Shown here: in pieces, positions 55,655 to 64,000 of the stretch
Layout of the letters: each line of letters begins with the position of its first letter
How positions within the stretch are numbered: position 1 is the stretch's first letter
Assembly (NCBI GenBank): GCA_965224745.1
Contig: CBDCZY010000010.1
Coordinates: forward strand, 496,001-560,000
Direction of reading: 5' to 3'
Source of the DNA: CBDCZY01 sp965224745
GTDB taxonomy: Bacteria > Pseudomonadota > Gammaproteobacteria > Methylococcales > Methylomonadaceae
Length of the DNA: 64,000 nucleotides
Position numbers and translations under genes: made by a program
Notes under the pieces: generated by a model
Seen by the model: the letters and a program-made list of their open reading frames with translations, nothing else
Databases searched by the model: none
What the model was told of the DNA's origin: nothing

Positions 55655-55668
55655 TGAATTATGTAATA

Positions 55669-55685
55669 TGACAAAGTAGAATTAA
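55669..55685. repeat. Solo MITE terminus
   Basis: TGACAAAGTAGAATTAA is identical over 17 bases to the right end of MITE copy 1 at 27086-27102, and the same core occurs at 50574-50590. No left arm lies nearby; the MMPL coding region is directly upstream. Confidence 0.75.
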
Positions 55686-56041
55686 ACATAAACCTTAGTT
55701 GGCTATCGTTTTGAAAAAAGTGTGACCTTGTTCACAGAAACTGTGGATAACCTTGTTGATAAGTGTCTGACCAAAGACTCAGCAACCTTATTTTATGGGC
55801 CTCAGGATACATTGAACAAAAAATAGACAAGTTTGATATTTATAGCTAAATCAATTAGTTAGTAAAAATATGAAGCAGACTTGTCTGTAATAACATCTGC
55901 AATCTGAATTTTCAACTAACGGAAAATCTTGCATTACTCTATTATTCTTCGCTTTTGCCGTTAAATTTCATTGATTCCAAATAGACTTCGAACTCGAAAG
56001 ATAAAACAGGTAATTTCCCCAGTTGTTACATAGTTCCTAAC

Positions 56042-56058
56042 TTGGCATGGAGACTGCA
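56042..56058 (+). promoter_or_regulatory. Sigma-54 promoter
   Basis: TTGGCATGGAGACTGCA carries the -24 GG (56044-56045) and -12 GC (56056-56057) exactly twelve bases apart, the rigid spacing that sigma-54 requires. Transcription would begin near 56069 and read into the small ORF at 56143. Confidence 0.65.
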
Positions 56059-56142
56059 TGTTATCTTAAGGTAAAAGAACAATATTATATTTAGGAGGAA
56101 TTTAAGCACTCTTTTTTCACTCATTATTATGGGAGATTTAAT

Positions 56143-56349
56143 ATGTTTGATTTCTTGGATAAATGGTTTGATAACTTGTTTAAAAACCTTGCACTTGAGA
56201 GTTATGGTTGGCAAAGCCGTCAAAACAAGTCGATGGGAAAAATGATCATTGAATGGCGCGACCCGCATTCATTGTTCTGGTACCCTCAGCCGACGGCATT
56301 AAGCCTGATGAAAGTGCAAGCCCTGCAGGATTTATCTCGGCGTCATTGA
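56143..56349 (+). CDS. Small orphan protein behind a sigma-54 promoter
   Basis: A 68-residue protein I do not recognise. The N-terminal FDFLDKWFDNLFKNLALE is an amphipathic helix and a membrane or partner contact is conceivable; the middle is basic, and the end (YPQPTALSLMKVQALQDLSRRH) is likely helical. GGGAGA before the ATG serves as a ribosome-binding site. The preceding sequence has a good sigma-54 promoter, which argues that this is a real, regulated gene. No homologues are known to me. Confidence 0.55.
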   Translation: MFDFLDKWFDNLFKNLALESYGWQSRQNKSMGKMIIEWRDPHSLFWYPQPTALSLMKVQALQDLSRRH

Positions 56350-56399
56350 TGAATATTTGACGCAACTTCCTCACCACTGAGGTTAGCCCCATAACTGCG

Positions 56400-56424
56400 T
56401 TAAAAGTGCTTATTTACACGTTTA
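56400..56424. repeat. Short dispersed repeat shared with 28346-28370
   Basis: TTAAAAGTGCTTATTTACAC matches TTAAAAGTACTCATTTACAC at 28346 with two differences, and the match extends five more bases. Both copies lie in noncoding DNA. Confidence 0.5.
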
Positions 56425-56575
56425 ACTGCACCCTTGCGCTTGTTCTGGAGCTACTCACGGGCAATCTAAACAACTTGGTGTATGCTTGAATGGCTAATTG
56501 GCAATCACTAATAAGGAGCGACATATCAGCGATTAGTCAATTGACTGAAACAGTTACATTATCTAACTTTACTGC

Positions 56576-56604
56576 CAATAATTGTCACTAATTAACAATT
56601 ATTG
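56576..56604 (-). terminator. Hairpin overlapping the end of the pyrophosphatase gene
   Basis: CAATAATTGT (56576-56585) and ACAATTATTG (56595-56604) are exactly complementary over ten bases with a nine-base spacer that contains the stop codon. It may end transcription or protect the mRNA. It lacks a GC core and a U-tract. Confidence 0.35.
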
Positions 56605-57221
56605 TCGATCATGAAGTGCTCATTGTAGTCTTCCATTGATCTTCGAATGACTTCGTGCGCTTCTTCTCTACCATAGACATGGGTAATTTCGCAGGTGAAT
56701 GCTTCACCTGGCAGATTTTTGTAGGTTAAAAAATAGTGCTTTAGTCGATTGATGAAGGAGGCAGGACAGTCTGATACATCATTCCATTGCCGATAAAACT
56801 CATCTCCTTTCATTACAGCAATAATCTTATCATCTGCTTCACCTCTGTCTAACATCCTAAACCCCCCTATGGGGATAGCCGGTAAGATAATATTACTGTG
56901 CATGATGGCGCGTTCACTGAGTACACAAATATCCAATGGGTCACCGTCTCCTTTAGTGACAGTTTTACCGGATTTTTCTCGGGCAAATTCGGCAACTTTT
57001 TCAGAACAGTAGGTTTGAGGAATAAAGCCATAAAGGGTAGGGACGGTATTAGAAAATTTTTGTGGGCGGTCAATTTTAAGATAGCCGCTGACTTTATCAA
57101 TCTCATACTTTAGAGTATCTGATGGTACCATTTCGATGAATGCAGTAATGATATTAGGAGCATTTTCACCAGCGCTAACACCGTGCCAAGGATGAAGTTT
57201 ATAGTCTTGTTTAATGGTCAT
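56592..57221 (-). CDS. ppa: Inorganic pyrophosphatase (family I)
   Basis: Soluble Mg-dependent pyrophosphatase that hydrolyses PPi made by biosynthetic reactions. At 209 residues it is longer than E. coli Ppa (about 176) and belongs to the long variant, with HPWHGV near the N-terminus. Key segments: KYEIDKVSGYLKIDRP (E, K and R ligands), YGFIPQTYC, GDGDPLDICVL with the metal-binding Asp triad, and IPIGGFRMLDRGEADDKIIAV. It is a single-gene unit. Confidence 0.95.
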   Translation of the reverse strand: MTIKQDYKLHPWHGVSAGENAPNIITAFIEMVPSDTLKYEIDKVSGYLKIDRPQKFSNTVPTLYGFIPQTYCSEKVAEFAREKSGKTVTKGDGDPLDICVLSERAIMHSNIILPAIPIGGFRMLDRGEADDKIIAVMKGDEFYRQWNDVSDCPASFINRLKHYFLTYKNLPGEAFTCEITHVYGREEAHEVIRRSMEDYNEHFMIDNNC

Positions 57222-57547
57222 TAATGACTTGTCCAGATGAATTTACAAAAAGTTTATGGGAAGAGGCAAGCAAAAATACTGCCATGTCAGGTTTTGTCTT
57301 AAAGTTCAATGGGCAGAAAATGGAAGAGTTTTGGAGAGCTTAATTTCATCCTTGTTAAGCGACGTGTTAAGAATCATGCTAACAAATAAGAATGTCAATG
57401 GCTACCTCTTAAGCTTACCGACCCGATTATATTGTGTCGCAAAAAATGCCACATCAAGATAGAGATATCGGTCTTGAAAAGTCTTTGAGCACTGGCATGT
57501 CGAGAAATATCTTTGGTAAATTCTTTTGAAACTAAATTGGCTCAGAT
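57222..57547. other. Gap between ppa and the lytic transglycosylase
   Basis: About 325 bases with no supported gene; a 68-codon plus-strand frame has no recognisable content. The ppa promoter should lie at its left end. Confidence 0.45.
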
Positions 57548-59878
57548 TTATTTTTTTAGGTTTTTTTGAATCGAATTAAAGCTTCGAACCCAGGGTTTTA
57601 TTGTTCGAAATCGACGAGCATACTGTTCTGCCTCTGCTTTGCTTTCAAAACTGCCAAAAATAATTCTGAACAATCCTTCCTTATCCAGGTTGTCATGAAA
57701 ATACGCATATTTCCCAGGTTGTCTAAGCGTCGTGATGAAAGACTGTATGTTCTTTTCAACATGCAAAGCTGCCAATTGCAAGGTGAAATGATCCGGGTTG
57801 CGGGATAAAATCCAAGCTGTTGTTGAAATAGTGCTGGATGACTGTCTAGCTTTGGTTTTCGGTTGTGTTATAGGAGTTAATTTATCAAAGTTTGAGCTGT
57901 TCTTAGGGGAAGTTTTACTTCCGCCGAAACAGGAAGCAACGTCTAGCTCATGGCTCTCTTTTACTTGTTGATATTTTTCCCAAAAAGACTGATCGATAGC
58001 TTTGAGCCTTGCTTTGGCATTTCCAGAGCGATAACGGTCAAGTTGAGAAGGTCCCCCGTTGTAAGCTGAATAGCTCGATCTGGCAAGATTATCAAGCCCT
58101 CCCATTTGTTGGTGTTCATTGTTTTTAAGGGCATACTTAATTAAGTATCGGTAGAGAATCTCGCTACCGCTAGCAGCATTGTAAGCAATGTCCCACCTTA
58201 GTTTTTGCAAATTATAAAAACCGCGCCAAACACGCTCGTTGATTTGAAACAATCCAACATCCCCAGTCGTGGATTTGAGGGGCATTGCTTTTTGTTGGTG
58301 TATGACAAACTGTCGCCAACAACTTTCTTGCCAGGCGGTTGTTAACGTTAAATAACGATACACATTTTGGATGTCTGGAGATAAGGTAGTGCCATAAAGC
58401 CTATGTTTTGCTTTTTCCAACAATAAATGACTGACCTTGGTCAGGTATTTATTAATATTCCCACTCGGAGGTAGCCAAGGTTGAATTTTGTCCCAGTTGC
58501 TATCAGCACGTGCTAGGCTCATCAAGCCGAGGTTAAGACCTAGAGGTGGGCTGGTCGCTTTGGACTCGCCTGCTCTTCCTAAACCAAATAACTGCTGCAT
58601 TTCAGGGTCGATCTTTTGCAGATATTCTAATGGGTCTATCGAAGGGTTGTCATTTATCAATCTGGCTAATCGTTTTAGTCCTTCCTCCGAAATTTCAAGG
58701 CCCAACTCAGGCCCTATTTCCTCTAATATGTTCAAAGCTTCACCTGCTGTCATAAACGACAACAAAGGCAGTAAATTTGTGTTTTTTGTTTTCTGGCTAA
58801 TCTGTCGAAGAACTGGTTCCAGTTGGTTCCAACTTCTGAGAAACAGTTGTTTGATGGGGTCTTGGCCTGTAGTGCTTGCTTCTAACAGGCTAGCCTGAAA
58901 TTGATAACGAGCATCTAGTAAAACATTTAATAGTGAAGATCGTATTTTTGCCGACTGAGTTGTTGCGGCAGCCTGCTTAACGACAAAGGTTAAAAAAGCG
59001 TCCCAAGTTTTCCATTTTTTTTCTAACGCTGTCAGTTCTGACTGTGTTAATGGCCGTACTGGGGGAGTAGTGCGCAGATTTCGAGATGCATGTTCTAAAG
59101 TAAACGTAGCTTTGATACCTTCATGCTCGGTCGTAATTGAATGAAGTTGGATGCTATTAATCAACTTATCCAATTCTGCTTTTGTTGTACGAGGTAATAA
59201 ACTTGGAAATAATTGTTTAGCGTGATGAATAGATGGTTTGAGGTCAATAACGAATTCAGACAAAAATGTTTTTATTTGTTCTTCCAGTATTTCATAAACC
59301 ATCCCTTCAAGTATCAGATGGTTTCGTTGATCATATATTTTGGCGCTTTTCAGATCTAAGTCGATGACTGCAGGTTTGTCTTTAACGACCACAGGTTTCC
59401 CTATTACCACTGTCTTCCCTTCCCACTTAGTCAACGTTGTGCATTCAGCAGATGCACTGACACTTATTATTGCTTTAGTGTGTGTGGAGATCTTCAACAG
59501 ACCATTTTTTGAAGTTACATCAGGGTCCGAAAAAATAATTTTAGAGCAACCTGTTTGATCAAGTGTGTATTGTGTTGTTCCATTAGGTCGGGTAAAAATT
59601 TCTTTAAGCAGAATCTGTTGAACGAGAGGGAAACTAAGAAAAATTGGAACTTTTAGGGTTTTCGCTTTACCTTCTATCGGGGTCAAAAAGATCAATAATA
59701 AACTAACAATACCGACCCAAAATCGAGATGAAATAATACGTTCTCTCCAACAGAACAAGAAGGAAACTTCCCTGGCTGGATAATATTTTTGCAAAATGAG
59801 GTTATCTGTAATTATCACTAAATAAAACCCGATATTGGTGTTTGTAGAAAAGTTTATTGGAAAGCATACCGGTAACAA
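57548..59878 (-). CDS. SLT-domain lytic transglycosylase with C-terminal SPOR domain
   Basis: A protein of up to 776 residues. After a signal or membrane segment (SRFWVGIVSLLLIFL, about 51-66) and a long unassigned region (about 75-480), an SLT domain appears: TAWQESCWRQF carries the catalytic Glu, followed by GDVGLFQINERVW and AYNGGPSQLDRYRSGNA. The end (about 690-770) is a SPOR domain that binds denuded septal peptidoglycan. Together these suggest wall cleavage at division sites. The first 50 residues look unlike a leader, so the true start is probably downstream, perhaps at a TTG about 40 codons in. Confidence 0.82.
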   Translation of the reverse strand: MLPVCFPINFSTNTNIGFYLVIITDNLILQKYYPAREVSFLFCWRERIISSRFWVGIVSLLLIFLTPIEGKAKTLKVPIFLSFPLVQQILLKEIFTRPNGTTQYTLDQTGCSKIIFSDPDVTSKNGLLKISTHTKAIISVSASAECTTLTKWEGKTVVIGKPVVVKDKPAVIDLDLKSAKIYDQRNHLILEGMVYEILEEQIKTFLSEFVIDLKPSIHHAKQLFPSLLPRTTKAELDKLINSIQLHSITTEHEGIKATFTLEHASRNLRTTPPVRPLTQSELTALEKKWKTWDAFLTFVVKQAAATTQSAKIRSSLLNVLLDARYQFQASLLEASTTGQDPIKQLFLRSWNQLEPVLRQISQKTKNTNLLPLLSFMTAGEALNILEEIGPELGLEISEEGLKRLARLINDNPSIDPLEYLQKIDPEMQQLFGLGRAGESKATSPPLGLNLGLMSLARADSNWDKIQPWLPPSGNINKYLTKVSHLLLEKAKHRLYGTTLSPDIQNVYRYLTLTTAWQESCWRQFVIHQQKAMPLKSTTGDVGLFQINERVWRGFYNLQKLRWDIAYNAASGSEILYRYLIKYALKNNEHQQMGGLDNLARSSYSAYNGGPSQLDRYRSGNAKARLKAIDQSFWEKYQQVKESHELDVASCFGGSKTSPKNSSNFDKLTPITQPKTKARQSSSTISTTAWILSRNPDHFTLQLAALHVEKNIQSFITTLRQPGKYAYFHDNLDKEGLFRIIFGSFESKAEAEQYARRFRTIKPWVRSFNSIQKNLKK

Positions 59879-60132
59879 ACAAAATTATGCGAAGCATTTT
59901 TGCTTGAGGCGAATAATTAGTTTCATATTATTATTGTTGTTGTATGTATTAGTTATTGAATACGCACTAATAATATCATTCATTGCCAATATAGAACTGA
60001 GTTATTCAGTAACTATATTGTTTCACAGCAAGTAAATAATAAACATATAAATACAGTGACTTGGAAAACAGAGAGATACTCAGTGAGTTGAGAGGCTGTC
60101 CCTAGCCTCGCTTAAGCATGATTACCAGTAAA
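59879..60132. other. Gap downstream of clpB
   Basis: AT-rich, no gene supported. GAGGCT (60092-60097) and AGCCTC (60104-60109) form a six-base hairpin after clpB as read on the minus strand, without a U-tract. Confidence 0.4.
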
Positions 60133-62703
60133 TTACTGAAAGGTTAATTGATCGTTTTTTACATCAACATGAATGATATCACCCGCTGCAAAACGACCTG
60201 CTAAAATTTCCTGGGCCAGATTGTTTTCAAGTTGGTTTTGGATAGCGCGTTTTAGTGGACGAGCGCCGTAGACTGGATCAAAACCAGCTTCGCCGAGCTT
60301 ATCAAGAGCGGCTTCTGAAATATCCAAATTCATATCGCGGTCTTTTAGCCGGTTAATTAAAAAACCGATTTGAATTTCGGTGATAGCCCGAATTTCCTTT
60401 TTATCCAGCGGGTGAAATACGACCACTTCGTCAATACGATTAATGAATTCAGGTCTAAAATGAACACCAACAACTTCCATGACGGTTTCTTTCATCTGCT
60501 CGTATTGTTTTTCTCCCGCCAGTTCTTGAATGCGGTCCGAGGCTAAGTTCGAAGTCATTACAATCACTGTGTTGCGAAAATCCACAGTTCTCCCTTGCCC
60601 ATCAGTTAGGCGTCCATCATCCAGGACTTGTAGCAAAACGTTAAACACTTCTGGATGGGCTTTTTCCACTTCATCCAACAAGATCACAGAATAGGGTTTG
60701 CGTCGTACTGCCTCGGTTAAGTAGCCGCCTTCTTCATAACCGACGTAGCCAGGAGGGGCGCCAATCAATCGGGCAACAGAATGTTTTTCCATGAATTCCG
60801 ACATATCAATTCTTACCATGGCCTCTTCGGTATCGAACAGAAATTCCGCCAGACTTTTACATAGTTCTGTTTTACCTACGCCAGTTGGCCCAAGGAATAA
60901 GAACGATCCGTTTGGCCTGTTCGGATCCGAAATCCCTGCTCGAGAACGACGAATGGCGTTACTGACAGCCTCCAAAGCTTCTTTTTGGCCGATAATGCGT
61001 TGACTAAGCATTTCTTCCATCCGAATTAATTTATCGCGTTCACCCTCCAGCATTTTAGAAACAGGAATACCCGTCCATTTAGAAACTACTTCAGCAATTT
61101 CTTCGTCGGTCACTTTGTTGCGAAGTAGCTGCATATTTTGTGTTTCAGCTTCAGACGCTACAACGAGTTGTTTTTCCAAGTCTGGAATAATGCCGTATTG
61201 TAATTCTGACATTCGAGCCAGATCGTTAGCGCGGTGAGCGGTTTCCAATTCCAGGCGGGCTTGTTCTAGCTTTTCTTTAATACTGGCAGCGCCTTGTAAG
61301 GCAACTTTCTCAGCTTTCCAGATTTCTTCCAGATCAGCAAATTCTTTTTCCTGTGTATCGATGGATTCTTGTAATATCTCCAATCGTTTTATCGATGCTT
61401 CATCCGTTTCTTTATTTAACGCTTCTCGTTCAATTTTTAATTGAATTAAACGGCGTTCGAGTTTATCCATTTCTTCCGGTTTGGAGTCGATTTCCATGCG
61501 AATTTTGCTCGCTGCTTCGTCGATCAGGTCAATGGCTTTATCAGGCAGTTGCCGATCAGAAATGTAACGATGCGATAAGGTAGCAGCGGCAACAATCGCC
61601 GGATCAGTCACATCAACGCCATGATGTACTTCGTAACGTTCTTTCAAGCCACGCAAAATAGCGATGGTATCTTCAACCGAAGGCTCATCAACCAGTACCT
61701 TTTGAAAACGCCGTTCTAAAGCGGCATCTTTTTCGAGATATTTGCGATATTCATCGAGCGTGGTGGCGCCTACGCAATGCAGCTCGCCTCGGGCTAAAGC
61801 TGGTTTTAGCATATTGCCTGCATCCATCGCGCCTTCGGCCTTACCAGCGCCAACCATAGTGTGTAATTCATCGATAAACAAGATGATTTGACCTTCCTGC
61901 TTGGCCACATCGTTCAACACGGCTTTCAGTCGCTCTTCGAATTCGCCACGAAACTTTGCTCCTGCAATCAAGGCTGCCATATCGAGTGACAACAGTCGTT
62001 TGCCTTTAATTCCTTCTGGCACTTCTCCATTAACAATCCTCTGCGCTAATCCTTCTACAATAGCGGTTTTACCGACCCCGGGTTCGCCAATGAGTACAGG
62101 ATTATTTTTGGTACGTCTTTGCAGTACTTGAATGGTGCGACGAATTTCATCGTCACGTCCGATGACCGGGTCAAGCTTGCCTTGTTCGGCGCGCTCAGTG
62201 AGATCAATGGAATATTTTTGTAATGCCTGGCGTTGTTCTTCAGCGTTCGGATCAGTAATTTTCTCATCACCGCGAATGTCTTTTATGGTTTTTTCGATAA
62301 CTCCTTTGGAAGCACCGGCTTTTTGCAAAATATCCAGGAGCTGGCTTTTTTGTTCACCAGCGGCCAATAAAAACATTTCGCTGGAGATATATTCATCTTG
62401 ATGCTTCTGAGATAGTTTATCGGTTAAGTTTAATAATCGCGAAAGATCATTTGAGATTTCCACATCACCGCCTGTTCCTGAAACAGAGGGTAGTTTATCG
62501 ATCGCCTCGCCCAGTTGTGATCTTAATAAATTGATATTAACGCCTGCTTGAGCCAACAAATGACGAATAGTGCCGCCTTGTTGATCCAGCATGGCTTCCA
62601 TCACATGGATTGGTTCGATAAACTGGTGATCTTTACCCAGCGCCAGACTTTGGGCTTCGGCCAATGCCATTTGAAATTTACTGGTTAGTTTGTCCATCCG
62701 CAT
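60133..62703 (-). CDS. clpB: ClpB disaggregase
   Basis: ClpB is a hexameric AAA+ chaperone that, with DnaK, pulls polypeptides out of aggregates. The 856 residues match the family. An N-terminal ligand domain (1-145) is followed by AAA-1 with GEPGVGKTAI and LFIDELHTMVG, the middle coiled coil (about 405-525, rich in Glu, Lys and Leu), and AAA-2 with GPTGVGKTELC and LLDEVEKAHPEVF. The C-terminus is typical. GATGAGGT lies just before the ATG. A strong heat-shock promoter lies 42 bases upstream. Confidence 0.97.
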   Translation of the reverse strand: MRMDKLTSKFQMALAEAQSLALGKDHQFIEPIHVMEAMLDQQGGTIRHLLAQAGVNINLLRSQLGEAIDKLPSVSGTGGDVEISNDLSRLLNLTDKLSQKHQDEYISSEMFLLAAGEQKSQLLDILQKAGASKGVIEKTIKDIRGDEKITDPNAEEQRQALQKYSIDLTERAEQGKLDPVIGRDDEIRRTIQVLQRRTKNNPVLIGEPGVGKTAIVEGLAQRIVNGEVPEGIKGKRLLSLDMAALIAGAKFRGEFEERLKAVLNDVAKQEGQIILFIDELHTMVGAGKAEGAMDAGNMLKPALARGELHCVGATTLDEYRKYLEKDAALERRFQKVLVDEPSVEDTIAILRGLKERYEVHHGVDVTDPAIVAAATLSHRYISDRQLPDKAIDLIDEAASKIRMEIDSKPEEMDKLERRLIQLKIEREALNKETDEASIKRLEILQESIDTQEKEFADLEEIWKAEKVALQGAASIKEKLEQARLELETAHRANDLARMSELQYGIIPDLEKQLVVASEAETQNMQLLRNKVTDEEIAEVVSKWTGIPVSKMLEGERDKLIRMEEMLSQRIIGQKEALEAVSNAIRRSRAGISDPNRPNGSFLFLGPTGVGKTELCKSLAEFLFDTEEAMVRIDMSEFMEKHSVARLIGAPPGYVGYEEGGYLTEAVRRKPYSVILLDEVEKAHPEVFNVLLQVLDDGRLTDGQGRTVDFRNTVIVMTSNLASDRIQELAGEKQYEQMKETVMEVVGVHFRPEFINRIDEVVVFHPLDKKEIRAITEIQIGFLINRLKDRDMNLDISEAALDKLGEAGFDPVYGARPLKRAIQNQLENNLAQEILAGRFAAGDIIHVDVKNDQLTFQ

Positions 62704-62744
62704 AACGAATACCTCATCTTTTAATAGTCTTAATCTTATAAATT

Positions 62745-62773
62745 ATGTGGGGGATAGCGGTCACTAATTCAAG
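62745..62773 (-). promoter_or_regulatory. Sigma-32 heat-shock promoter of clpB
   Basis: On the minus strand CTTGAA (62768-62773) is a perfect -35 element and CCCCACAT (62745-62752) is close to the CCCCATNT -10 consensus, with a 15-base spacer. Transcription would start near 62738, giving a leader of about 35 bases. The position and the gene fit sigma-32 control. Confidence 0.8.
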
Positions 62774-62875
62774 CTAGAGAGCGGGTTAATCCAGAAAATA
62801 TTTTGTCAAACCAGTAGTTGCTATAGAATGACATTAAGTTTAATAATTATTTATAAAGGGTAGAAAAATTCAGCA

Positions 62876-64000
62876 ATGGATAAAACGTACGATCCTCATT
62901 CTCTCGAACAACGCTGGTATCAAACTTGGGAGGAGCAAGGCTATTTTGCTCCAAATAATTCGCCAGATCCTTACTGCATAATGATTCCGCCGCCCAATGT
63001 AACGGGCAGTTTGCATATGGGGCATGCTTTTCAAGACATGATTATGGATGCCTTAACCCGCTATAATCGCATGCAAGGAAAAAGCACTTTATGGCAAGCT
63101 GGTTCAGATCATGCCGGGATTGCAACTCAAATGGTGGTTGAACGGTTGATCAATGCGGAAGGAAAAAGCCGCCACGATTATGGTCGAGAGGCTTTCGTGG
63201 ACAAAGTATGGGAATGGAAAGAACAATCGGGCGGTACCATTACCCGTCAATTGAGACGAATGGGTTCGTCGCTGGATTGGTCTCGTGAACGTTTTACGAT
63301 GGATGAAGGACTATCAAAAGCAGTTCGGGAAGTATTTATTAAGCTTTATCAAGAAGGATTAATCTATCGTGGCAAGCGATTGGTTAATTGGGATCCTGAG
63401 CTGCATACTGCTGTCTCGGATTTAGAAGTGCTTTCAGAAGAAGAGCAGGGCTTTTTATGGCATATGCGTTATCCATTAACCAATGGGGCAGGTCATCTTG
63501 TCGTGGCTACCACAAGGCCAGAAACACTGCTGGGCGATGCTGCAGTAGCAGTTCATCCGGGCGATGAACGTTATCAACATCTCATCGGTGAGTGGGTTGA
63601 ATTACCGTTAACGAACCGAAAGATTCCGATCATTGCCGATGAAACGCACGTTGATCCCGAATTTGGTACCGGCTGCGTCAAAATCACCCCGGCTCACGAT
63701 TTTAATGATTACGACGTTTGGATGAGACATCGAGACATGAGTGTTATCCAAAGCCTGCCGCACAATGGTTTGATTAATATCTTTACAACAGATGCGGCGA
63801 TCCGGGATAACGCCGAATCGGAAGATGATTTGATTCCGTCGAAATATATTGGCCTTGATCGTTTCGAAGCGCGCAAACGCATGATATCTGATTTGGAAAG
63901 CCAGGGTCTGTTAGAAAAGATCCAGGATCACAAATTAATGGTGCCCCGGGGTGATCGAAGCAACAGCGTAATCGAGCCATTACTGACTGACCAATGGTAT
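62876..64000 (+). CDS. valS: Valyl-tRNA synthetase (partial, 5' end)
   Basis: ValS charges tRNA-Val. Only the first 375 codons are in the window; the frame is open at the right edge. The class I HIGH motif appears in PPPNVTGSLHMGHAF (about residues 39-53), and the editing domain is entered with ATTRPETLLGDAAVAVHP (about 208) and TPAHDFNDYDV (about 270). AAAGGG lies about 15 bases before the ATG. It is divergent from clpB with a 172-base gap, where a loose sigma-70 site (TTGTCA 62803-62808, TAGAAT 62824-62829) may drive valS. Confidence 0.96.
   Translation, partial: MDKTYDPHSLEQRWYQTWEEQGYFAPNNSPDPYCIMIPPPNVTGSLHMGHAFQDMIMDALTRYNRMQGKSTLWQAGSDHAGIATQMVVERLINAEGKSRHDYGREAFVDKVWEWKEQSGGTITRQLRRMGSSLDWSRERFTMDEGLSKAVREVFIKLYQEGLIYRGKRLVNWDPELHTAVSDLEVLSEEEQGFLWHMRYPLTNGAGHLVVATTRPETLLGDAAVAVHPGDERYQHLIGEWVELPLTNRKIPIIADETHVDPEFGTGCVKITPAHDFNDYDVWMRHRDMSVIQSLPHNGLINIFTTDAAIRDNAESEDDLIPSKYIGLDRFEARKRMISDLESQGLLEKIQDHKLMVPRGDRSNSVIEPLLTDQWY

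Larger units (their letters stand above)
55655..56142. other. Gap between the MMPL gene and the small orphan ORF
   Basis: Contains a lone MITE end (55669-55685), a DnaA-box-like pair (55742-55762) and the sigma-54 promoter (56042-56058). No gene is supported. Confidence 0.6.

Noticed and set aside
55742..55762. Replication origin at the DnaA-box pair
   Set aside because: Only two boxes, no dnaA, dnaN or gidA nearby, and no AT-rich unwinding region clearly placed; kept as a finding, not an origin.
57256..57462. A 68-codon plus-strand ORF between ppa and the transglycosylase
   Set aside because: No Shine-Dalgarno, no recognisable motif and no coding-like composition.
59835..60035. A 66-codon plus-strand ORF downstream of clpB
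   Set aside because: Hydrophobic low-complexity translation of AT-rich DNA, overlapping the other strand's gene start, with no signal for translation.
60092..60109. Hairpin GAGGCT/AGCCTC after clpB
   Set aside because: No U-tract follows on the clpB strand, so it is mentioned only in the gap entry.

Overview
The window looks like a stretch of a gammaproteobacterial chromosome of moderately low GC. The evidence is gene order: tsf-pyrH-frr-uppS-cdsA-dxr-rseP in one run; argH divergent from hemC-hemD-hemX-hemY; and a twitching-type (Pil/Chp) chemosensory cluster. A methylotroph or sulfur-oxidiser-like member of the Gammaproteobacteria is possible, but nothing here fixes the order, so the lineage below class level is inference.

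Region 1 (1-7.3 kb) is a housekeeping operon for translation, UMP phosphorylation, undecaprenyl-PP, CDP-diacylglycerol, the MEP pathway and site-2 proteolysis. It ends in a DsbC-type thiol isomerase, not the usual bamA. Region 2 (7.3-17.5 kb) holds a heptanucleotide repeat, a DD35E insertion sequence, htpX, a secreted sorbosone-dehydrogenase-like protein with a Nudix hydrolase, a lipoprotein hydrolase, a large acyltransferase/hydrolase fusion, and argH. Region 3 (17.7-26.9 kb) holds the heme genes, an orphan oligopeptide ABC substrate-binding protein with one permease, and on the other strand a TauE/SafE-like membrane protein coupled to a sigma-54 activator with an altered GAFTGA loop.

Region 4 (26.9-32.5 kb) is accessory. 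It has a MITE-like repeat, an IS1-family element with an exact 8-bp target duplication and a frameshifted transposase, the eroded C-terminus of what looks like pyrF, and a small exopolysaccharide cluster whose last glycosyltransferase is clearly AT-rich.

Region 5 (33-47 kb) is the most interesting part. Nine same-strand genes run: FimV-like TPR protein, degenerate-receiver protein, MglA-like small GTPase, winged-helix/roadblock-like protein, roadblock/LC7 protein, PilG-like double receiver, PilH, PilI (CheW), PilJ-like MCP and a 1227-aa ChpA/CheA hybrid. A stand-alone HypX-like gene follows. The layout suggests a small GTPase with its roadblock regulator wired into a pilus/twitching chemosensory pathway. 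No CheR or CheB and no hydrogenase gene is visible nearby.

Region 6 (47-64 kb) has a UPF0182 membrane protein, relics of IS1 and a second copy of the MITE, a membrane metallophosphoesterase with an MMPL exporter, and a small orphan ORF behind a good sigma-54 promoter. It continues with a pyrophosphatase, an SLT/SPOR lytic transglycosylase, clpB behind a near-consensus heat-shock promoter, and the start of valS. No tRNA, rRNA or CRISPR array was seen.
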